Assembly (NCBI RefSeq): GCF_040954645.1
Contig: NC_092812.1
Coordinates: 1,984,001 to 2,048,000 of the forward strand
Reading direction: 5' to 3'
Length of the DNA: 64,000 nucleotides
DNA from: Diabrotica undecimpunctata
Taxonomy: Eukaryota; Arthropoda; Insecta; Coleoptera; Chrysomelidae
The notes beneath the pieces are model-generated. The model made no database searches. It saw only the letters and a list, made by a program, of their open reading frames with translations, and was not told where the DNA came from. Below, in pieces: positions 23,996 through 32,507 of this stretch. A program made the position numbers and the translations under genes. Every line of letters starts with the position of its first letter. The stretch's first letter is position 1.

Positions 23996-24332
23996 GGTTC
24001 TTCTGCCGTTGATTATCCAGTATTTCCTCTACTTTCGGTGCTTTTCCTCTTTTCAGCACCCTTCCATATTCTTCCAACAGGGTTTTCCCCTCAATGTATG
24101 TCTTAAATACCTGATCATAGTATTTTGTTTCAAAATATTTTTCTTTCGTTATACCCCCTTCTAGCAGCTTTTCGTGGTTATTTAAAAATTTTGCCCAATA
24201 TTCTTTTAATTTTTCCTGTCTATCCCGGATGTATTGTTGATTTTTCCGAGATTGGGAATCCTTTTTTGTATTTGAAACGAGTTTCACTATTTCTGTTCCT
24301 ATTTCCGCTTGCTTAACGTATAGACTCTCCAT
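23952..24332 (-). pseudogene. BEL Gag N-terminal fragment at a deletion junction
   Basis: 126 codons starting MESLYVKQAEIG, rich in charged helices (YWAKFLNNHEKLLEGGITKE, YGRVLKRGKAPKVEEIL), the type of N-terminal region seen in BEL/Pao Gag. Near 24000 it runs into RSSSKMFKVQEV, which is integrase DNA read in another frame. The junction therefore removes the rest of Gag, protease, RT and RNase H. Confidence 0.6.
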
Positions 24333-25161
24333 GATTATTTTAAAATTTTTTACATTCAGCGGTAAATATATTAGACAATACTAAATGTACGTTATGTATT
24401 AAATAAGTATACCTGTATTATAACACTTTCTTTTCTATCGGAATGTGCAATTTAGCGAAATATGAGTTTGACCTTGCCTGCTGTGCTATTCTTTGCATTG
24501 AGGTAGGTCAAGATGTAATCCACACACTCTTATAATGATATATATACATATATATATTTATATATTGTTATCAAAATAAATGAAATTATTTGCTACGTAA
24601 TTATTTTAATTTTTCGAAATAAAATATTTAATTGTAATTAAAAGCAAGCTATATGTATGAACGTTTCTTTTTTCAAATTGTCATACAAAATTACTGTTTA
24701 GTTAATTATAGTTGTGAATGACGTTTATTTTTGTTTTATCAATTCTCTGTATTATTTAAATGGTATGCATTCTAAAGTACATTATTATACGATTGATAGA
24801 GTGGAGATTGTTGTTCTAAATTGTTAAATTGTAATAAAAAAAAACTTGTTAAATTGTAAGATTGTAAAAGTTGGAAGATTTTGTAATTATTCAAAAACTT
24901 ACGGTTTTTTGTGTTCTTAGACGTTGAGGATCCCTCGCTTCTGGTGGGTTCTGCAATCGGTCCTGTCCTTTGGCTGCTCTGCGGCTCTAGTATGGCTCTC
25001 GGCTTTGGTACTGCTCTCGGCTCTAGTCTGGCTCTTGGCTTTGGTACTGCTCTCGTTCTCCCGGGTCTAGTGGTCTCTCTCTGCTACTGAGGGTGTTGCT
25101 GGCGTGGACTGTATAGGCTCTCTCAAACTTCCTTGAAGTATTCTGTTTCTCGATAGGACCA
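24333..25161. other. BEL 5' leader, non-coding
   Basis: About 830 bp between the 5' LTR and gag. Contains a GGCTTTGGTACTGCTCTCGG repeat near 24995-25060. The sequence next to the LTR, read on the minus strand, begins TGGTCCTATCGAG and would be the primer-binding site; I cannot name the tRNA. Confidence 0.5.
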
Positions 25162-25532
25162 TGAACAAATTCCCTTCGTTGGCTCAGTGAAGATGTTCGT
25201 TCTGTTGTAATGGAAACACCAAATAATAGTAGCAGAGTTTATTGTTGAGACGTACACTATGGGTGTAGACCCGGGATTACTTTGAGTAGAGACTGATGAA
25301 GTTGATCGTTGAAGACTATATGTTCGTTGAGTGAATATTGATTGAATGCTTCTCTAGTCAAGAGATATTAGTTTTATATAAATTCTATTTGGGTCAATAT
25401 TTTTCGCGTACCTAGCGTGATATGTGTATTTAATTTATGTAAATTGTTTAACTTTGTCAGTACTTTTGACTGATGTCCAAATTATTATTTATAATTGACC
25501 AAATGTGTATGTAACCTAATTAACTACGTGTG

Positions 25533-25564
<32 letters not shown>

Positions 25565-25753
25565 GGCTTAGACTTATCGTCATACAGCCAGACACAAAAG
25601 GATTAAGACAGTCATCATTATAATTATTTACCTAAATGCCCTATCAAAATAAAATGTGTGTATTTAATAACAAATAGATTCATTCTGTCTACTGGGTGAT
25701 AAAATTATACTGTCCAATTTCGGATATGAATTCTGAAGATTTGATATTGGACA
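25162..25753 (-). repeat. BEL 5' LTR (right copy), interrupted
   Basis: Matches the left LTR but contains an insertion of about 126 bp near 25538-25660. Confidence 0.85.
25538..25652 (-). mobile_element. Short retroposed insertion with poly-A tail, inside the BEL LTR
   Basis: About 27 T (a minus-strand poly-A tail) followed by about 90 bp starting GGCTTAGACTTATCGTCATA and ending near AAATAAAA. TGTGTGTATTT occurs on both sides and only once in the other LTR, so it is a target duplication. Either a SINE or a heavily truncated LINE mobilised by a LINE machinery. Confidence 0.7.
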
Positions 25754-25758
25754 TAGCG

Positions 25759-26106
25759 TGTGTTCCGTCCATGGAGTGGACAGCCTGAGCTGTCGACTTC
25801 ATGTTCGGAAAGAGTGTGTGCTCGATCACTCAGCCGCCGATTTGGTAAAAATAAATTTTGTTCTCCTCGCCGACTGGGTGTCCGATGTGGGTCCGGCCAC
25901 TGAGCCCATGTTTGCCGCACATGACCTCGGTGCTCGGGTGTCGCGAGAGGATCAGTATCACTTGATCCGCCTTAAGGGCCTATTCCGCATCAGCGGTATA
26001 TAGAAGGCCTGAGAGGTCTTCTATATGGAGAATTTAAGTGATTTTACGTTAAAACGTTTAATGATTAAAATTGACTAAAAACTAACTGAATTTAAGAGAA
26101 ATCAAC
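25759..26106. repeat. Unclassified repeat, right half of the BEL target
   Basis: Continuation of 20154-20521 before the BEL insertion. GC-rich to about 26000, with no convincing protein, then AT-rich up to a LINE poly-T run. Confidence 0.35.
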
Positions 26107-26109
26107 CGA

Positions 26110-27060
26110 TTTTTTTTTTTTTTTTTTTTTTTTTTGTGGGGCCTTCCTTGGCGTTGGGACTTTAAAATGCCGGCACAATTCTTACCCTTTTATTTCTTAC
26201 ATGCTAAATTGTGTGGGTGGGTTGGGGTGTGCATTGCAGGGTGTATACGGCCTCCACACACCCCGGTGTATAGTGTCCTTATCTAAGTGCCTTGGCACCT
26301 GTATCCTCTCGCCAGAGTCCTAAAAGAGAAGGATTTTTTTGGTGGTTGTTTTCTGATGTCTGCATTCTTTTGTTTAGACGCCTTTGCGACCATCTCATTC
26401 TTCATTTATTAGTTTGGGACCCTATATCCGGCTATTTGCTGTTTAGGTCTTCTGTGTACCGTCCTGGTGTTTGCGTTGTAGTTTGTCAGCTCTCTCAACA
26501 TGCTACTTGGGTGGTTATTTAGTCCATTGAAAAGTTCGTATGCCTTTTTGTCCATTGTGTGTAGGGTTCTTGTTTGTCCTGAGTCTCTGTATAAATTTCT
26601 CAGAGGTACATATCTTGGCAGATTCAGTGCGTCTCTTATTAATTGATTTTGCGCTGTTTGTATTTTCTTCCTGTTAGTTTTACAGGTGTGTCCCCACGCA
26701 GCGGAGGCATACGAGAGGACTGGTAGGATAATGCTATTCGCCATCCTGATTTTGGTTTTGAACCTTAACTTGCTTCTTCTGCCAATTAGCGATGAGAGCT
26801 GACTTTTCAGCGCTTTGGCTCTATACGTTTGCTGATTTATGTGCTGCGTAAATGTAAGCTTTTTGTCGAGTAACACTCCTAGGTATTTGGCCTCATTTGT
26901 CCATTGTACTGGGGTGTTTCCAATTGTTAGTTCTTGATTCGGTACACTTTTTCTGTGACTAAACATTACAGCCTGTGTTTTATCTGGGTTTATGGCTATT
27001 TTCCATTTGATGCACCATCTTACGAATCTGTTAAGTGCTCTCTGCAGATGATTAGCTGCA
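26110..27060 (-). pseudogene. 5'-truncated Jockey-like LINE (RT C-terminal end)
   Basis: A T-run at 26110-26135 is the poly-A end of a minus-strand LINE, followed by about 270 bp of 3' UTR. The open part at 26409-26966 (185 codons) is the C-terminal half of a Jockey-type RT: VQWTNEAKYLGVLLDKKL, ILPVLSYASAAWGHTCKTN and RDALNLPRYVPLRNLY. Upstream of it, to about 27058, RFVRWCIKWKIAINPDKTQ continues the frame. The rest of the element is missing, a normal outcome of incomplete reverse transcription. Confidence 0.85.
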
Positions 27061-27124
27061 CTCTAAACATGTAGTTTAAATACAAAAATATATTAAAAAA
27101 AAAGCATTTCGTAAGTTCATTCCA

Positions 27125-27235
27125 GTTATTCATTAGATATAAATATCTAGGCAAATTATTAGATCAAAATCTTCGATGGGATTATAAATTAAATCATAAA
27201 GTGAAAAGGTTTAAATACACTATACAATAATAGAA
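27125..27235 (+). pseudogene. Small RT fragment, Jockey-like
   Basis: Plus strand reads YKYLGKLLDQNLRWDYKLNH, equivalent to the KYLGVxLDxxLxWxxH block seen on the other strand just to the left. Only about 35 residues remain. Confidence 0.5.
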
Positions 27236-27619
27236 ATATTATCTCTAAGTAACATTTTGTCTATTGTTGAGGTGTGAAATAAAACGAGAAGACTTCTATT
27301 TATTTACAATAATAAAGAGGCTTTATTGCCAACGGGCGACTACGAATTCCCCCACGTTACCTAGATTTTAATGGGTTCAGTTTAATAGGATTATAAACGA
27401 CTATGAACTGCCCCACGCTACCTAGGTACTAAAAAAGGTTAATATTTTTGTGAACATATAGTTTTTATTTTACTTTATTGTATTCAAAAAGGAACCCAAT
27501 TCCCAAAGCATGAGCGAAAATTGTAAATGATTAAATATTGAAACTATAACAATATAATCGAATAAGTAGAGTAAGGGCACTACAGTTTTTTGGGTGGATT
27601 CACGTAGAACACGAGAGCG
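27236..27619. other. AT-rich spacer with a two-copy motif
   Basis: Contains two related 28-bp copies: CGACTACGAATTCCCCCACG at 27349 and CGACTATGAACTGCCCCACG at 27399, both followed by TACCTAG. Significance unknown. Confidence 0.4.
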
Positions 27620-28010
27620 CGTGCGCAGCGTGTTGGATGCGTGACCCGATTTGGCGACGCGTCGGGGGGAGCATCGTTAACGCGAGACGTAATAGGGTGT
27701 GGCATCGGGGTGAAGCGTCGCGTTGACTCGTGACGTAATAGAGTGTGGCATCGGGGTGAAGCGTCGCGTTGACGCGTGACGTAATAGAGTGTGGCGTCGC
27801 GTCGGGTAAAGCGTTGCTGTGATGAGCGACGGATGGTGAATCGTAGCGTCGGGGAGGCGTCGGTTGTAGCGTGACTGTCGGTGAGTCATCGCGTTGGTGT
27901 GTGACGTCATCGGGTGATGATGAATCAGGTGATGGGAGAAGTTGTGTGACGTCATCGGGTGATGATGAATCAGGTGATGGGAGAAGTTGTCTGAAGTAGC
28001 AACGTGTGTA
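27620..28010. repeat. GC-rich tandem repeat block with TGACGT motifs
   Basis: Two kinds of tandem units with 45-46 bp period: GTGTGGCATCGGGGTGAAGC (about 27697 and 27743, with a degenerate third copy) and GTGACGTCATCGGGTGATGA (27901 and 27946). Almost every unit contains GTGACGTAA or GTGACGTCA. The block is strikingly more GC-rich than its neighbours. The same TGACGT/ACGTCA core dominates the palindrome centre near 41040-41190. Confidence 0.75.
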
Positions 28011-28129
28011 GCTGTGTGGTTGGGTGAAATGGTAATCGAAGAAGGAATCAACGTATCATGCTGTGGGTGGGTGGTTTTGTAATAAAACACAGAACAAATA
28101 ATATATTAATGCATATTACGCTAATAGAA

Positions 28130-28480
28130 TTAACAAAAGAGTTAAGGTGTTTTCATAATTTGTATATCAAACGTTGTTTCGTGTAACCCTAGTGTTTGAT
28201 CAGAAGTTATGATGTCTTCTATAGTTTCCAGCAACGCCATCATATTGACATTTGTAGACATCTTTGTAGACACCGGATTATTGAGTTTATTATTAAAAGC
28301 TGTTACTCTTATTTTGTCTCCATTCTTGTAGTTTGCTTTTTGTTTTGCTGTATACAGTGCGTTACGTAAGGCTGTTTCTAAAGGCTGTATTACTTAGATC
28401 TGCTCCTTCTTTAATATATGAGTTAAGTAATAATTGGAAAGTGTGCATATATGCGTAAAACTTTTTGATATGACGTGTGA
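28130..28480 (-). pseudogene. Possible N-terminal fragment of a viral-type DNA polymerase B
   Basis: The minus strand has an open stretch reading ETALRNALYTAKQKANYKNG, then IRVTAFNNKLNNPVST and ITSDQTLGLHETTFDIQI. This style (a hydrophobic N-P-I/V-S-T block, then S-D/N-x-T/E-L and a T-F-x-I-Q/V-I strand) resembles the N-terminal region ahead of the exonuclease in bidnavirus/Polinton-type polymerases. It lies downstream of the polymerase C-terminus in the same orientation, so the order is permuted. Identification is weak. Confidence 0.3.
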
Positions 28481-28552
28481 CTTCAGCGACCATATACTGT
28501 CCATGTCAACGGTTACTACTCATCTGAATAGATAAGAGGTTGGTAGGTCATT

Positions 28553-28777
28553 TTAAGTAATAAAATACGTATGGTTCAAAGATTTTTTAGCATGGCATAC
28601 AATAAAAAAACATATAGTAGGCTGGTTCGTGCCGTTTATATTGTTATTACATGTTTGACAAAATACGATATCACATGACTCATCACACTGTTGATTTAAG
28701 AAGCTATCTATCAACCATATATCCAGATCAGCTATTAGATCATGGGTGTCAATTAACCAATATTCTTCATCAGCCAT
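28553..28777 (-). CDS. Unknown small ORF
   Basis: 74 codons, start MADEEYWLIDTHDLIADLD, with four Cys in CDESCDIVFCQTC, possibly metal-binding. Not recognised. It lies between the polymerase C-terminus and the possible polymerase N-terminal piece, so it may belong to the same element, or be chance. Confidence 0.3.
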   Translation of the reverse strand: MADEEYWLIDTHDLIADLDIWLIDSFLNQQCDESCDIVFCQTCNNNINGTNQPTICFFIVCHAKKSLNHTYFIT

Positions 28778-29042
28778 AACGTTGCTAAAATAAAGAAAAC
28801 TAATAAAAACACAATGTATTAAAAGCCGATATATATATTGTTATCCACTTACAAGATGTAGCAAAAGCGATACAATTACAAGATGTAGTAAAAGCGTAAA
28901 GAAATCTAAGCTACAAAACTAATCTACAAGACTATATATCATATGGGCCTAAAAAACTATCAAAAAGACCCTAAAAGCTACAAAAAACTAATCTACAATA
29001 CTATATCATAACAAAGGCTAAAAAATGAGTAAAGTCTAGAAG

Positions 29043-29113
29043 AAAGCGTTTAGGGGGAAGCTCGTGGAAACAGGTTCCGATGACGTAAGCGTTTGCTCTC
29101 CCTAAACGCTTTT
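29043..29113. repeat. Short inverted repeat
   Basis: AAGCGTTTAGGGGGAAGC and GCTCTCCCTAAACGCTTTTT flank about 35 bp that include GATGACGTAAGC. Could form a stem at the DNA or RNA level, with a trailing T-run as in a terminator-like hairpin. Confidence 0.5.
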
Positions 29114-29175
29114 TTGCTGGCTTTAGACATTTTAATCAACAGATAGTTCTGTATGATGTTTTTATCTCTAGCATT

Positions 29176-29523
29176 TTATATAATATGGGGTAATGGCGAT
29201 TCGGAACATTCATTACCCCAACATTCATCATCATCAGACATGCCTGTGTATGAAGAATGTTGGGATAATGAATAATTATTACAACTATTCTCCAGGGTAA
29301 AGGTATCCTTACTCTCCAAGATAGAGGTATCTCTACTCACCAGTGTAGAGGTATCTCTACTCTCGGTTGTTAATAATTGTTGGGGCGATGAGTCATCGTC
29401 CACCCGCCACTCATTTTTATGAATGTACATGTACCGCCTCTTTATGTACCGTAGGGATGATACACACCACTCGTCCCAACATTCGTCGCCCCTGAGCTGC
29501 GAAGTCTGAGGTTCATGAGCCAT
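29176..29523 (-). CDS. Unknown acidic ORF with internal repeats
   Basis: 115 codons starting MAHEPQTSQLRGDECWDEWC. A triple repeat of the type SRDTSTLV / SRDTSILE / SKDTFTLE sits near residues 55-80, and the CW motif DECWDEW recurs as DECWGNE near the C-terminus. Not recognised. Same strand and about 85 bp downstream of the polymerase C-terminal piece, so possibly another gene of the same element. Confidence 0.35.
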   Translation of the reverse strand: MAHEPQTSQLRGDECWDEWCVSSLRYIKRRYMYIHKNEWRVDDDSSPQQLLTTESRDTSTLVSRDTSILESKDTFTLENSCNNYSLSQHSSYTGMSDDDECWGNECSESPLPHII

Positions 29524-29607
29524 GATCTACAACAATACAACTCATTACATATACTATACAAAAATCCATAGGTGATAAAATCGACAATTATTGACTAACC
29601 ACAAATA

Positions 29608-30412
29608 CTAATATCCCCAAGGTAATGTATCAATAATACCATCGTGTTCCGGTAATATACGCTGCTTCGTATAATTCACACAAAAAGTCTTAGATACTCT
29701 TTGTTTAGTAATAATGTCTTTGGTGAGAGTATTTCTACATATTTGGTCATAGTATAAAACCCTTTTATGAGTACTATTGTGAATTGCCTCGCTAATAGTG
29801 GCCGAGTTCAACAATAAGGAATTCTCATTGTTTAAAGTGAAACCCTTAATTTTCATCACTTCTCGACCCTTGTTAGTTCGAAAAAAGTAGGTTTTAGGTG
29901 CTGACGATAAACAATCGATAATATATTTATCATTATCAAGTTCGTCACTCCATTCGCCTAGTAAAGAGCCTGTAGGAACAGTATTATATACACTTTTATC
30001 GACATAGACAATGCTATAAGTATCAAAATATACTGTATCTACCCCTAATTTATCAATCATGTCGTACAGGCGTAACCGTGCGTGTGACGTTGTAAAAGCA
30101 GCGATATATATTAGTACTAGTCGATAAGTTCCGGAATTGTTCCTTAACAGAATATGTAACCTGTACCATATTGTCATCAAAAAATATGCAATTAGTAATA
30201 TTAATCTTATCATCCGTCGGTATATCGAACCATCGTTTACAATCAGTAATATATTCTGTTTGTGATAGGTCCTGACGCTGACCAAATTTCCCCCACAGGG
30301 TGTTCAGGCATAGTTTTGCAACATTCCTGATATCTGGGTTGACTTAGAGTTTTGTAGCATCTAACTCAATACCCATCTGCTCGTTAATGGCTTGAATATA
30401 AAGCTGATCGTT

Positions 30413-30415
<3 letters not shown>
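29608..30415 (-). pseudogene. Protein-primed DNA polymerase B, C-terminal half
   Basis: Polymerase of Polinton/Maverick or bidnavirus type, reading leftward and continuing the piece at 39181-39795 across the Gypsy insertion. After a TAA it shows NPDIRNVAKLCLNTLWGKFG (the K-x3-N-x-x-W/Y-G motif B) near 30270-30330, then a frame change near 30110, then IAAFTTSHARLRLYD, motif C as YFDTYSIVY where DTDS is expected, SLLGEWSDEL and KGFTLN (the lysine motif). The family replicates linear DNA with a terminal protein. The lost motif C Asp, a stop and a frameshift make it a pseudogene. Confidence 0.75.

Positions 30416-30491
<76 letters not shown>
30416..30491. repeat. (TA)n tract left of the Gypsy element
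   Basis: About 76 bp of nearly pure TA. With the tract at 39103-39179 it formed one array in the polymerase gene into which the Gypsy element inserted. Confidence 0.95.
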
Positions 30492-30495
<4 letters not shown>

Positions 30496-31938
30496 ATGAT
30501 GTGTTTTTTGTTTGAATGATGAGCAATGAGTATTTTTAATAATATAATATATAGGGTTTTTATCGCGGTTCTCAAAGAATTAGCTTGTAAGTACTTTTTT
30601 AAATTATCTTTATTATAACTATTATGAAACACACATATATATCTAACCTAGCCAATGTAAATTTAAAATAAACTATCTTTAAATTGATACTCTTATAAAA
30701 CTAATTAAATTATATAGACAATGTTAAATTTAAACAAACTATCTTCAAAATTGAAATTGTTATAACACTAACTAAATTATATTAACAAAATTTTGTACCT
30801 TTCTTTCACTGAATGCCTAAATGAACTGTTTTCCACTATATAGATTCTAATCACCACTGAATGTCTTCGTACTTCGGTTATCCTTGTTTTTGTGAAATTA
30901 CTTTTTCCAATTATCAGCTTCTACCAATTTAAGATATAGTTTTCTTCACCAGCATTTATACACCACCAACAAACAGCATTTATATTTATTCTTTTCAATA
31001 TACCAATATCCAATTATTATAAGTTGATTTATACTAATCTCCAACCATAATATAATTTAATTTCTTCCAATATACTTTTTTTAATCTTCAATAATTATTT
31101 GTGTATAATTATAAATATGCATTAAATTATATGCATAATTTTTAATCTTCATTTAACTCACTATATTAAACAATTTGACTATTTGTACCTGATTCACTGA
31201 CTCCAACTAACTTTATATTTCTTACTAAACTTTTCTGACTGACTTCTTGAAAATTCTGAACAATTTACTTCACTATTCACTAACTAAATGTGTCTAGGTA
31301 CTAACTTTCATAATAAACTGGCCTGACTTCTGACTAAAAACTTCTAAAACTGCCATCTTGAATCCAAATCACGGGTATTTATATCTTTTGGATATTCCAG
31401 AACCATCTGGTAAGAGATCATGTTCCAATTTGTTCTATTAACTTCTATATAGATGTTCTCGAAAAAAATATTTTTTCGATCCACCGCCATAATCATTATA
31501 TCGAGAATGTTCGACTGTAAAAAATGGTCATCTCCGCTGATCCAGAGAATTCCATTCTTTTCTATTAATAATTTTGTTTACATTTAGGCTTTTCAGATCA
31601 GAATAAACATTCAAATTAGTAACTAACACTCTAATTTAATAAAATACACATTTCAAACAATATAACCCCACTTATATTCGTAAAATTCTTAAAATGACAC
31701 TTAGGAATGGAGGGTATAGTGTGTTGCCTAGTCACATGGCTCACTTAAAAATATCTACAAAATCATAACTACTAAAATACAACTTTTTACAATTATTATA
31801 TGCTAATTTCTTAAAATGCCCTCACATAAATAATTTTTATAAAATTCTCTAGTATATAACTTATTTAAAACAACCAAATATCTAATATTATGTAGTATAT
31901 AACTTATAAATTATTTTCTATAAACCCTAATCGTATCA
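30492..31938 (-). repeat. Gypsy 3' LTR
   Basis: 1447 bp starting TGTTATGATGTGTTTTTTG and ending ATCGTATCA in plus-strand reading. Confidence 0.92.
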
Positions 31939-32507
31939 ATACCCCAAAATAATATTTAAAATAAATAATTTACTTATTATTTCTTTAAATATTAATTTTC
32001 TCATACCTTATTAAATTTAATAAATCAATTTTTTTTTTATTTAAAATGTGTTAAATACATTCCTGTTCGCTGTCTATGTCAAAACAGAGAACAACGGAGC
32101 ACAGTTCGGCTATTCTATGGTCAAACTGTCATGTCAAATGGAGCAATGGATGCGATATCAGAGAATAAAATATAACCTTAATTAAAATATAATCGATATG
32201 GTGTTCTGTTTATTTATAGACAAAATCCAGGAATTATTTCCATTCAAAATAACTTTCATCAATATAAATTGGTAAGTTTTTTCACTTTATTATATTAGAA
32301 AGACATTTTTATAGCAATTATAGTATCAATTTTGTGTCTAACCCCAAATTATGATTTTTAGGGTACAAATTAATTTCCATATATACAAAATTCAACAAGT
32401 ATAATGTCAAATTGATTCAAAATAATGAAATCTACCATCTACCTATGAAATGGATCTATCAGTAAGTTATTAGTGTTATTATATTTGTGTTAAAGGTATA
32501 GAAAATA
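31939..32507. other. Gypsy 3' untranslated region with polypurine tract
   Basis: About 570 bp between the pol stop and the 3' LTR with no ORF, so no env. Next to the LTR the minus strand reads TATTTTGGGGTAT, a short polypurine-tract-like sequence for plus-strand priming. Confidence 0.6.

Larger units (their letters stand above)
20522..25753 (-). mobile_element. BEL/Pao LTR retrotransposon, internally deleted, with env-like gene
   Basis: LTRs at 20522-20987 (466 bp) and 25162-25753 (592 bp, longer because of a later insertion) share the start TGAACAAATTCCCTTCG and the end ATATTGGACA, giving canonical TG...CA ends. A 5-bp duplication TAGCG flanks the element (20517-20521, 25754-25758), as expected for BEL/Pao. 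Internal genes read leftward: a Gag N-terminal fragment, an integrase and an env-like protein. Protease, RT and RNase H are absent, so the copy is non-autonomous. A non-coding leader of about 830 bp lies between the 5' LTR (right) and gag, with degenerate repeats of GGCTTTGGTACTGCTCTCGG near 24995-25060. Confidence 0.85.

Noticed and set aside
27349..27428. Two spaced 28-bp repeats as a CRISPR array
   Set aside because: Only two diverged copies, and the sequence is from an animal genome.
27677..28090. 137-codon minus ORF with FSHHLIHHHPMTSH repeats
   Set aside because: The protein repeats simply reflect the 45-bp tandem DNA repeats; no start context or family resemblance supports a gene.
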